NCBI GenBank assembly: GCA_017652965.1
Contig: JAGBZZ010000069.1
Coordinates: 1-10,818 of the forward strand
From: Clostridia bacterium
Lineage (GTDB): Bacteria; Bacillota_A; Clostridia; Oscillospirales; CAG-272
Direction: 5' to 3'
DNA length: 10,818 nt
Shown here: positions 1 through 6,817 of the stretch, one piece after another
How positions within the stretch are numbered: position 1 is the first letter of the stretch
How the letters are laid out: every line of letters begins with the position of its first letter
The notes under the pieces: model-generated
Told to the model about the DNA's origin: nothing
Database searches by the model: none
The model's input: only the letters and a program-made list of their open reading frames with translations
Program-made: the position numbers and the translations under genes

Positions 1-706
1 AGAAAAAGAGATAATCGGGGTCGGCTTCAAGAATGGCTTCTGTCGATAGGGTATTCAGCAAATGCGGTGCCGTATCCGCCAGGTTGACAAGGCCAAGTTC
101 TGACAGCATCGCCGCCGCAAAAAGATCGGCCGAGCATTTTACCTTGGTGGAGGAGGCCGTCTGCCCCGCCCTTATAAAGAGAAAGGTCCTGCCACGCAGT
201 GCGGCCGCCTCCTCGGAAGAAATAAGAGCCGTTACCGCGTTCTCGGCAAGCAGGAGGGCATCCAGTGCCTCCCTGTGCCCTGTCAGCGCTACGGCGGTAC
301 GAATGGCCGCGGCGTAATCCGAAAAGCTTTCTACCCGCAGGGCAAGCGTACGGATCCCGGCGCGGTCAGCAAGTGCGGCGGCATTCACCTGCGCGGGGAT
401 GTCGGGGGAATAGATCACAAGATCGGGTGCGGCCGCCAGCAAAAGCTCGGTATGGATCTCCTTGCCCGCGCCGTCGTCCACAAGGAGGGTGTCGGCAGGC
501 ACAAGGCCACGCTCAACACTCTCTCCAACCGTGATGGCCACCTCGCCCCCTGCCGCCTGCCAGACCTCGCAAAGCGAGGAAAAAAGAACCGCCACCCGTG
601 TGGGAGGGGTAGCGGTCACGGTTGTGCCTGCGGGCTCATTTGCCCCGCAGGAAGCAAGCGTCGAAAGGAGCAGGAGAAGCGAGAGCAGGAAAGCGAGGCG
701 CCTCAT
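1..706 (-). CDS. ABC transporter substrate-binding lipoprotein, FecB/BtuF-like (partial)
   Basis: My reverse-strand translation runs from an ATG at 704-706 to the window edge without a stop, giving about 235 residues; the C-terminus lies outside. The N-terminus is a typical lipoprotein signal: MRR, a Leu-rich hydrophobic core, then the lipobox L17-A18-S19-C20, so the protein should be lipid-anchored on the outer face of the membrane. The rest resembles the periplasmic-binding family 2 fold (PF01497 type) used for iron-chelate, haem and cobalamin uptake: an AAPDLVIYSP segment near the middle, and NLADTAP followed by LEADPDYLFF near the edge. The ligand cannot be read from sequence. The start overlaps the stop of the upstream sirohaem-type gene by four bases (ATGA). 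No good Shine-Dalgarno precedes it, which suggests translational coupling. Permease and ATPase genes would be expected just beyond the left edge, but this is inference. Confidence 0.85.
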   Translation of the reverse strand, partial: MRRLAFLLSLLLLLSTLASCGANEPAGTTVTATPPTRVAVLFSSLCEVWQAAGGEVAITVGESVERGLVPADTLLVDDGAGKEIHTELLLAAAPDLVIYSPDIPAQVNAAALADRAGIRTLALRVESFSDYAAAIRTAVALTGHREALDALLLAENAVTALISSEEAAALRGRTFLFIRAGQTASSTKVKCSADLFAAAMLSELGLVNLADTAPHLLNTLSTEAILEADPDYLFF

Positions 707-1641
707 AAGGCAGGGCGTTCCGCCATCGGGACGGCCAGGATCTCATCGCGCAGGTGGCGAAGGGTATCCTCCAGAAGGGCCGCCTCCAGCGAGGCAATGC
801 CCAGGCGGTCAACCGTTTCTCCAAGCCGCTCACCGCGATATCCGTTCTTGCGGTACCAAAGGATCACCGTCTCAACGGCATCCCCGATCTGAGATGCACA
901 GATGAGGGTGGAAAGCGGCGTTCCGTCACGGCGCTTTTTGCCCCACGTGCCGCCCACCGTCAAAAGGAAGCGGGGCTCGCCCTGCTTTGGAAAGGCACCA
1001 AAGGGGCACTTGCCAAGGCACAGGCCGCATTTGCGGCAAAGCGAGGTATCAAGCTTTACGTGGCCGTCGGTAAACGAAATAGCACCCGAGCGACAGGAGG
1101 CACGCGGGGCACAGCTTCCGCATCCGCGGCATTTTGTGGGGTCAATGTCGAAGCATGCGCGCGCCTCAATGCCCACGTCGTTCAGGGAGGGCTTCATGCA
1201 GCTGTTCGGGCATCCGCCGACCCCGATTTTGAATTTGTGCGGCAGGGCAACGGCGGCCATACCGATATAAAAGCGCTCGTGCAGATCCTTGGCAAGCGCC
1301 TGGGTATCGGCATTGCCAAAGACGCAAACCGTGCCCTTGCAGGCCGTGATGGGGCGCACACGGGCGCCCGTACCGCCAAAGTAAAGGCCGTGCGCGGCGA
1401 GGAAATCGGCTGCCTCAACCGTCGCCTCGATCGGGATGCCCACGATCTCTGCCGACTGTCTCGACGTAAAGCATACTTTACCGTTTCCGTACTTTTTTGC
1501 ACACTCTGCGATGTGTATGAGATCCTCGGCGGTATAAACACCGCCCGCCGAGACTACCCGCCCCGAAAAGCTGTCGGTTCCGCGATTGCGCAAAAAGCCA
1601 CAGCTTTTGCGGTGGGCAATCACTTCTTTTGTAAGACTCAT
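703..1641 (-). CDS. Sirohaem/4Fe-4S nitrite-sulfite reductase-like protein with two ferredoxin motifs
   Basis: The protein has 312 residues. Residues about 10-90 resemble the ferredoxin-like half domain of nitrite/sulfite reductases (SFSGRVVSAGG, then FTSRQSAEIVGIP). The sirohaem-4Fe-4S domain follows, with C101-x4-C106 (ACKGTVCVFG) and C144-x3-C148 (GGCPNSCMK). A ferredoxin insert covers residues 171-217: C171-x2-C174-x2-C177-x5-C183 and a standard C202-x2-C205-x2-C208-x3-C212-P. This order matches small one-subunit reductase-like proteins and AsrC-type anaerobic sulfite reductase subunits. The true substrate is unknown: sulfite, nitrite, or a tetrapyrrole-related role are all possible. The first pair is C-x4-C where classical sulfite reductases have C-x5-C, and the first ferredoxin motif has a longer final spacing than usual. 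An AAAGGA ribosome site lies at 1648-1653. The gene starts 15 bases after the DAHP synthase stop and overlaps the lipoprotein gene by four bases. It has no known step in aromatic synthesis. Confidence 0.85.
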   Translation of the reverse strand: MSLTKEVIAHRKSCGFLRNRGTDSFSGRVVSAGGVYTAEDLIHIAECAKKYGNGKVCFTSRQSAEIVGIPIEATVEAADFLAAHGLYFGGTGARVRPITACKGTVCVFGNADTQALAKDLHERFYIGMAAVALPHKFKIGVGGCPNSCMKPSLNDVGIEARACFDIDPTKCRGCGSCAPRASCRSGAISFTDGHVKLDTSLCRKCGLCLGKCPFGAFPKQGEPRFLLTVGGTWGKKRRDGTPLSTLICASQIGDAVETVILWYRKNGYRGERLGETVDRLGIASLEAALLEDTLRHLRDEILAVPMAERPAL

Positions 1642-1656
1642 AAAAATTCCTTTCTT

Positions 1657-2685
1657 TTAAAGCATATCGGCAAGCTCAAGGACAAGCCGTTCGGTCTTTT
1701 TCCAGCCAAGGCAGGGGTCGGTGATCGACTTTCCGTAAACACCCTCGTCCACCTTCTGGGCACCGTCTACCAGATAACTTTCGATCATCAGCCCCTTGAC
1801 AAGACGGCGGATGTCGTCGCTTTGGCGGCAGCTGTCCAGAATATCCTTGGCAATGCGGGGCTGCTCGGCCCATCTCTTGCCCGAGTTTGCATGGTTGGTG
1901 TCGATCACGGCGGCGGGGTTCTTGAGGTTACGCTTGGCGTAGGATTCGGCCAGGTGCGCAAGATTTTCGTAGTGGTAGTTCGGGTAGGAGTTCCCCAGCT
2001 CATCCACGTAGCCGCGCAGGATGGCGTGGGCATAGGGGTTACCGGTGGTCTCCACCTCCCAGCCGCGGTAGATAAAGGCGTGCGCGTGCTGTGCCGCAGT
2101 GATCGAGTTCATCATGACCGAAACGTCACCGCTTGTGGGGTTCTTCATACCCACGGGGATATCCAGGCCGCTGGCCGTCATGCGGTGGTGCTGATCCTCC
2201 ACCGAGCGTGCACCCACCGCCACGTAGGACAAAAGATCATTGAGGTAACGGTAGTTTTCGGGATACAGCATCTCGTCGGCCGTGGTGAGGCCGGTCTCAC
2301 GGAAGACCCGCATGTGCAGGTCGCGCACCGTGATAATGCCCTGTAAAAGATCGGGCGGGCCCAGGGGGTTCGGCTGATGCAAAATGCCCTTATAGCCGTC
2401 GCCCGTGGTACGGGGCTTACCGGTATAGACGCGTGGAATCATCAGGATCTTATCGGATACCCGCTCCTCAAGGCGGGCAAGGCGGGTGGCATATTCCAAG
2501 ACGCTATCGTCATGATCGGCCGAGCAAGGGCCGATGACCAGCAAAAATTTGTCCGACTCCCCGGTGAAGATCGCGCGGATCTCGGCATCGCGCGCCTCCT
2601 TCTTTTCGGCAAGTGCGGGCGTCAGGGGATATTCTGCCTTGATATCCTTTGGGATAGGCAGCTTACGAATGAAATTCATGTTCAT
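1657..2685 (-). CDS. aroF: 3-deoxy-7-phosphoheptulonate (DAHP) synthase, class I AroF/G/H type
   Basis: This enzyme condenses phosphoenolpyruvate with erythrose 4-phosphate, the committing step of the shikimate pathway. It has 342 residues, close to E. coli AroG (350), and aligns along its whole length. Visible motifs are GPCS with metal ligand C54, PRVYTGKPRTT (84-94), GARSVEDQHHR (158-168), NHANSGKR with H265, MIESYLVDG with E302, and YGKSITDPCLGW with D323. These four ligands correspond to AroG C61, H268, E302 and D326. Residues that line the Phe feedback pocket in AroG differ: D146, P150 and S180 align with Y141, Y145 and D175, so allosteric control may differ. A second ATG lies two codons in, at 2677-2679. 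I chose the first because the AAGG at 2695-2698 sits 9 bases from it. The gene follows aroA after a 72-base gap containing two hairpins. The symbol aroF is used generically; paralogue assignment among aroF, aroG and aroH is not possible. Confidence 0.95.
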   Translation of the reverse strand: MNMNFIRKLPIPKDIKAEYPLTPALAEKKEARDAEIRAIFTGESDKFLLVIGPCSADHDDSVLEYATRLARLEERVSDKILMIPRVYTGKPRTTGDGYKGILHQPNPLGPPDLLQGIITVRDLHMRVFRETGLTTADEMLYPENYRYLNDLLSYVAVGARSVEDQHHRMTASGLDIPVGMKNPTSGDVSVMMNSITAAQHAHAFIYRGWEVETTGNPYAHAILRGYVDELGNSYPNYHYENLAHLAESYAKRNLKNPAAVIDTNHANSGKRWAEQPRIAKDILDSCRQSDDIRRLVKGLMIESYLVDGAQKVDEGVYGKSITDPCLGWKKTERLVLELADML

Positions 2686-2713
2686 GTCTGTGTACCTTCA
2701 AAACCTAAATCGG

Positions 2714-2734
2714 CCACCGAAGAGGGCTCGGTGG
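2714..2734 (-). other. Intercistronic hairpin upstream of DAHP synthase gene
   Basis: CCACCGA (2714-2720) is followed by 7 bases and its exact complement TCGGTGG (2728-2734). The transcript could form a 7-bp GC-rich stem with a 7-base loop about 30 bases upstream of the aroF start. No uridine run follows on the minus strand, so it is not a canonical intrinsic terminator. It could be an RNA-stability or processing element, or a partial attenuator. The role is inferred. Confidence 0.5.
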
Positions 2735-2754
2735 ACGCTTTCATTTATAGCTTG

Positions 2755-2771
2755 CCGTCAAGGGTTGACGG
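2755..2771 (-). other. Hairpin spanning the aroA stop codon
   Basis: CCGTCAA (2755-2761), GGG, then TTGACGG (2765-2771) form a perfect 7-bp inverted repeat with a 3-base loop. The aroA stop codon (2758-2760) lies in one arm. On the transcript the stem is followed by CAAGCUAUAAAUG, with no U-tract, so termination is not strongly predicted. It lies about 20 bases from a second hairpin at 2714-2734. Confidence 0.5.
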
Positions 2772-3969
2772 TAAATTTGGCGCCAAGCGCCTTGATGACG
2801 TCGAAATAATCGGGAAAGCTCTTGCGTACCGCCTCGCAGCCCGCAATGCTACCGCCAACCAGCGTGCATAGCGTGGCCACCGCCATAACGATGCGGTGGT
2901 CGTTGTGCCCACACAGCACCTCGCACGGGGGGCGGAGGGCAGAGGGATGGACTGTGATCTCATCGACGCCAAGCGTAACACGGACACCGAACTTGGCAAG
3001 CTCCTCTGCCATGGCCGCACCGCGGTCGCTTTCCTTCAGCTTCAGGCGGCGGGTATGCACAAAGTGCCCACCGTGCAGGGCGGCGGCCACCGCCATCAGG
3101 ATCGGCGCAAGATCCGGGCAATCGGCAAGCGAAAGGGTAGGCATCCCCCTTTGCAGGGCAAGGAAATACTTGCGAAAGATGCGGTCGCCCTGGGCGGAGT
3201 CCGGGTCAAGCCCCGTTACCCTCACGTCATGCCCGAGAAGCGCAAGCGCCGCAAGAAACGCGGCGTTCGAGTGATCCCCCTCCACCCGACAGTCGGTTGC
3301 CACAAGGGCATCCTGTGCGGGGATCAGAAGGGTGTTATCGTCGCTAAAGCGGACGGGCAGGCCAAAGCGGCCCAGCGCGGCCACCGTCAGATCGAGATAC
3401 GAGCGGCTCTCCACCGGGGGCAAAAGCCGCACGGTGCTGTCCCGGCCGGTAAAGGGTAGGGCAGAGAGAAGCCCGGTGATAAACTGACTGCTGATGTCCC
3501 CGCGGACGGGGTAGTCCCCTCCGGCAAGGCGGCCGCAGACCGTGACGGTGTTGCCGTCAACAGTCAGGGTCAGCCCCTCGCGTGCCGCGATCTCGTGATA
3601 GACCGAAAGCGGCCGCTCAAAAAGCCGGGTGCTGCCGGAAAGGGTGGCGGGATGGCCGGAAAGCCAGCAAAGCGGAAGAAAGAAGCGCAGGGTACTGCCG
3701 CTTTCCCGACAGGGGAGCGGCGCCTTGGGAAGGGCACGGCACGGGTCGATCCCGGTGACGGTAACGGTGTCCCCCTCCCACGTGGCGCGTGCGCCCAGTG
3801 CGGAAAGGCAATCGACCGTTGCCAGGATATCCTCAGATCCTGCCACCCCCGCAATACGGCTTGTGCCCCGTGCCAGGGCGGCCGCCAGAAGATAGCGGTG
3901 CGCCATGCTCTTGGAGGGGGGCGCCGCTGCCACCCCGGAAAGCGGGGTCGGGGTAAAGGTCAGGGTCAT
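2758..3969 (-). CDS. aroA: 3-phosphoshikimate 1-carboxyvinyltransferase (EPSP synthase)
   Basis: The enzyme transfers the enolpyruvyl group of phosphoenolpyruvate to shikimate 3-phosphate, the sixth pathway step. It has 403 residues, a little shorter than E. coli AroA (427). Motifs are PPSKSMAHR with K20 and R25 (E. coli K22, R27), RESGSTLR (88-95) at the PEP loop, SSQFITG (160-166) for shikimate phosphate, PDLAP with D286 (E. coli D313), LKLKESDR with E313 (E. coli E341), DHRIVMA, and a SFPDYFD segment near the C-terminus. The PEP loop differs from the classical GNAGTAMRP: Gly96 is kept as G91, but Thr97 becomes S92 and Pro101 becomes F96. This affects the region known to influence glyphosate sensitivity; the effect here cannot be predicted. 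A GGAGG ribosome site lies 7 bases before the ATG. The start overlaps the aroQ stop by four bases (ATGA). Confidence 0.97.
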   Translation of the reverse strand: MTLTFTPTPLSGVAAAPPSKSMAHRYLLAAALARGTSRIAGVAGSEDILATVDCLSALGARATWEGDTVTVTGIDPCRALPKAPLPCRESGSTLRFFLPLCWLSGHPATLSGSTRLFERPLSVYHEIAAREGLTLTVDGNTVTVCGRLAGGDYPVRGDISSQFITGLLSALPFTGRDSTVRLLPPVESRSYLDLTVAALGRFGLPVRFSDDNTLLIPAQDALVATDCRVEGDHSNAAFLAALALLGHDVRVTGLDPDSAQGDRIFRKYFLALQRGMPTLSLADCPDLAPILMAVAAALHGGHFVHTRRLKLKESDRGAAMAEELAKFGVRVTLGVDEITVHPSALRPPCEVLCGHNDHRIVMAVATLCTLVGGSIAGCEAVRKSFPDYFDVIKALGAKFTVNP

Positions 3970-4400
3970 TTTCCCGCCTCCGCCAAAAGAAGGTCAATAG
4001 CCTCAAGATACCCATCCGTCCCGTGCCCTGCGATCGTGGCGATGCAGGCGGCGCGGATATAGCTGATGCGGCGGAACTCCTCGCGGGCGTTCACGTCCGA
4101 GATGTGTACCTCCACGGTGGGGATCGATACCGCCTTCACGGCATCAAGAAGCGCGATGCTGGTGTGGGTGTAAGCGCCGGGGTTTATGACGATGCCATCC
4201 GCTTTGCCATAAGCGCCCTGGATGGCATCCACCAGCGCCCCCTCGTGATTGGACTGGAAAAACTCCACCTCCACCCCGCGCTGCTCGGCATGAGCCGAAA
4301 TCTTCGCAAGGAGATCGGCATAGGTCGTGTGGCCGTAATGGGTAGGCTCACGAATGCCCAGCATGTTGAGATTTGGCCCGTTGATCACCAATATCCTCAT
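3966..4400 (-). CDS. aroQ: 3-dehydroquinate dehydratase, type II
   Basis: This enzyme dehydrates 3-dehydroquinate to 3-dehydroshikimate, the third pathway step, by the type II (anti-elimination) route. At 144 residues it has the usual length for the dodecameric type II family. It opens with ILVINGPNLNMLG. The catalytic pair R17 and Y22 sits in the flexible lid (GIREPTHYG). N73-PGAYTHTS-S81 and E97-VHISD with H99 form the rest of the active site, and GHGTDGYLEAI closes the protein. AGGAG lies 8 bases before the ATG. The gene overlaps aroE/aroK and aroA by four bases each, so three successive pathway proteins are translationally coupled. This is the small enzyme unrelated to type I AroD. Confidence 0.97.
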   Translation of the reverse strand: MRILVINGPNLNMLGIREPTHYGHTTYADLLAKISAHAEQRGVEVEFFQSNHEGALVDAIQGAYGKADGIVINPGAYTHTSIALLDAVKAVSIPTVEVHISDVNAREEFRRISYIRAACIATIAGHGTDGYLEAIDLLLAEAGK

Positions 4401-5680
4401 AGCATAAGCTCCTTTCTGATCGTGCTGACGGCATCCTCGGGGGTGCTTTCGTTCTTTACGGTAACGTCAGCGGTGGCAAGATAGCGCGGATATCGCTCCT
4501 GATAGCGGCGGCGGATATCCTCGGCCGAGGAGGCCAGGGGGCGGTCAGCCGTCGGTAAAAGCGCCGAAAGCGGACGGTCAAGGAAAAAGAGCCGCCCGGT
4601 GCGGGAAAGGGCACGAACATTAGCGTCCGAAAGGATCGCGCCGCCGCCGGTGGCAATGACCCCGCCAACCGTCTCGGAGGCCACCCGTTTCACGATTTTT
4701 GCTTCTATTTCGCGGAAGCCCCCCTCGCCGACCGCGCGGAAGATCTCGGGGATCTCGCGCCCCGCCTCCTTCACGATCTCGGCATCGGTATCGACAAAGG
4801 GACGCCCGAGCGCCTCGGCAAGGCGGCGGCCGACCGTGGATTTGCCCGAGCCGGGCATACCCGTCAGCACGATGTTTTCCTTGCTTGCGGTGATGGCGGC
4901 ATACACGCTTCTTGTGATGCGCACTGTCTCCTCGTCTGCCACCGCCTCCTCGATCTCTTGACCGAGGAAAATGCGGGAAGCGACAACCGCCTGGGCAACC
5001 AGCATATAAAGCCCGCCCTCGGCGGGGATGCCGGCGGCGCGCGCATCGAGAACAAGATTGGTGCGTAAGGGGTTATAGACGGCATCCACCACCCCCAAAA
5101 GATGGGGAAAGCGACGGATGTCGATCGGTGTGCCCGCGCGGCCCTCTGTGCCGTCGGGATACGGATACATGCCGCAGGGGGTCGTATTAAAGATGATCTC
5201 GGCATCGCCGTGGCGAAGGTAGGCCTCCTCATAGGAGACGTAGTCCCCCGTCGCGTGGCGGGTCACCGTCAGCACCTCGGCCGCCCCCTCGGCCTTGGCT
5301 ACCGCACGCGCCGTATGCGCCGTGCCGCCCGTACCGAGGATCAGCACCCGCTTACCGCTAAGCGAGATCCCCGCGTGCGCGACAAGCGCGCTAAGACCGA
5401 AGAAATCGGTATTGTAGCCGTGCAGCGCCCCGCCGCGCTTGACGATGGTGTTCACAGCGCCGATGCGCCGTGCCGCCTCGTGGATCGTTTTAAGATGCGG
5501 CATCACGACCTGCTTGTAGGGGATAGTCACGTTGATGGCCGAAAAGTCGGCCTCCCGGAGAAAAGGGGCGACCCCGTCGGGGGGAAGCTCCAAAAGCTCA
5601 TAGGTATAAGGCGCAAAGGCCTCGTGGATCTCTTTGGAATAGCTGTGGGGGAGATGCTCCCCGATCAAACCGTACTTCAT
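4397..5680 (-). CDS. aroE/aroK: Bifunctional shikimate dehydrogenase-shikimate kinase fusion
   Basis: One 427-residue frame carries two enzymes. Residues 1 to about 260 are shikimate dehydrogenase: HSYSKEIH (12-19) binds shikimate, NVTIPYK holds catalytic K56, NTDFFG holds D92, and the GTGGTAHTA Rossmann loop (116-124) binds NADP. GLYMLVAQA (223-231) is the usual C-terminal signature. Residues about 268-427 are shikimate kinase: Walker A GMPGSGKST (274-282), D297-TD with D299, GEGGFREIE with R323, GGG at 345-347, and the lid segment ADRPL with R380. All key residues of both domains are present, so both steps 4 and 5 should be catalysed. There is no stop or frameshift between the domains and the linker is only about ten residues. 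The ribosome site is weak (AAAGAG about 11 bases upstream). The gene starts 33 bases after the aroC stop. Confidence 0.95.
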   Translation of the reverse strand: MKYGLIGEHLPHSYSKEIHEAFAPYTYELLELPPDGVAPFLREADFSAINVTIPYKQVVMPHLKTIHEAARRIGAVNTIVKRGGALHGYNTDFFGLSALVAHAGISLSGKRVLILGTGGTAHTARAVAKAEGAAEVLTVTRHATGDYVSYEEAYLRHGDAEIIFNTTPCGMYPYPDGTEGRAGTPIDIRRFPHLLGVVDAVYNPLRTNLVLDARAAGIPAEGGLYMLVAQAVVASRIFLGQEIEEAVADEETVRITRSVYAAITASKENIVLTGMPGSGKSTVGRRLAEALGRPFVDTDAEIVKEAGREIPEIFRAVGEGGFREIEAKIVKRVASETVGGVIATGGGAILSDANVRALSRTGRLFFLDRPLSALLPTADRPLASSAEDIRRRYQERYPRYLATADVTVKNESTPEDAVSTIRKELML

Positions 5681-5713
5681 CGACTGTTTTTCTCTTTTTG
5701 TAAACCAAACTTT

Positions 5714-6817
5714 CTATTTCTGCGGCCCCTGCAGATAATCGGTGCCGAAGCGCAGAGCCAGAAGGTCACAAAGGGCAAGCGCGACGGCGCTTTCCAGCAC
5801 GGCGCGTGCGCGATGCACGATGGCAGGGTCATGCCGCCCGCGTACCGTCAACTCGCGCTCCTCCCCCTTGGCAAAATCCACCGTCATTTGCGGCTTGTAG
5901 ATCGAGGGCGTCGGCTTGATGGCACAGCGGATGAGGAGCGGCATGCCGCTGGTGATGCCGCCAAGGATACCGCCTGCGCGGTTGGTCTCGGTGACCACCC
6001 GTCCCCCCTCCATACGGAAGGGATCGTTGGCCTCACTGCCGCGCATGTCAGCCAGGGCAAACCCGTCGCCAAATTCGACACCCTTGACAGCAGGGACAGA
6101 GAAGAGGATATGCGAAAGCACCCCCTCCACCGTGTCAAACCACGGCTCGCCGACCCCGCCGGGAAGCCCGGTTACGGCGACCTCCAGGATGCCCCCCACA
6201 CTGTCACCCGCCTCGCGGGCCGTAAGGATTGCCTCCTTCATTCTCTCGCCGCACCCCTCGTCAAGGACGGCAAAATCCCGCTCGGCAAGTGCGTCAAGCT
6301 CGGCTGTCGGATCGGGGCTGAAGCGGCGGTCGGGGATCCCGGCGCAGGCGGCGACGTGCGCGCCCACGCGGATACCGAGACGGGAAAGCGCCGTCAGCGC
6401 CACCGCCCCGGCGGCAACAAGCCCCGCCGTAATACGCCCGGAAAAGTGACCGCCGCCCCGCTCGTCGGCATAGCCGTGATACTTGCAAAAGGCGGTGTAG
6501 TCGGCATGCCCGGGGCGTGCCACCGTGGCCATCTCGCCGTAATCGGCGCTATGGGTGTTGGTATTCTCAATAAGAAGCGTGATCGGCGTCCCGGTCGTGA
6601 CCCCGTCCCGTACACCGCTGACAATGCGCACCTCGTCCGGCTCACGCCGCGAGGTGGAAAGGGCGGCCGCTCCCTGCCGCAAGCGCATCCGATGCGCAAG
6701 ATACGCAGGGTCGATCGGGATCCCCGGCGCCATACCGTCCAGCACCGCACCGATCATCTCGCCGTGGCTTTCCCCGAAAAGGGTCACCGCCACCGACGTG
6801 CCAAAGCTGTTCTTCAT
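5714..6817 (-). CDS. aroC: Chorismate synthase
   Basis: This enzyme makes chorismate from EPSP by 1,4-elimination of phosphate, using reduced FMN. It has 367 residues, normal for the family. FGESHG (14-19) includes H18, one of two conserved histidines. ARPGHADY includes the second, H104. RGGGHFSGR, NRAGGILGGITSGMP and GRHDPAIVHRA are the remaining family signatures. No flavin reductase domain is present, so it should be the monofunctional type that takes reduced FMN from another source, as expected in an anaerobe. An AAGGAG ribosome site (6826-6831) lies 8 bases before the ATG, and the start overlaps the aroB stop by four bases (ATGA). Confidence 0.97.
   Translation of the reverse strand: MKNSFGTSVAVTLFGESHGEMIGAVLDGMAPGIPIDPAYLAHRMRLRQGAAALSTSRREPDEVRIVSGVRDGVTTGTPITLLIENTNTHSADYGEMATVARPGHADYTAFCKYHGYADERGGGHFSGRITAGLVAAGAVALTALSRLGIRVGAHVAACAGIPDRRFSPDPTAELDALAERDFAVLDEGCGERMKEAILTAREAGDSVGGILEVAVTGLPGGVGEPWFDTVEGVLSHILFSVPAVKGVEFGDGFALADMRGSEANDPFRMEGGRVVTETNRAGGILGGITSGMPLLIRCAIKPTPSIYKPQMTVDFAKGEERELTVRGRHDPAIVHRARAVLESAVALALCDLLALRFGTDYLQGPQK

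Noticed and set aside
754..2346. A 530-codon rightward open frame opposite the reductase-like and DAHP synthase genes
   Set aside because: Antisense shadow of two clear genes, crossing their junction, with no family features and no promoter or ribosome site that I can see.
2714..2771. Intrinsic terminator between aroA and the DAHP synthase gene
   Set aside because: The stems are real but no U-run follows either of them on the minus strand, so I list them as hairpins of unknown role.
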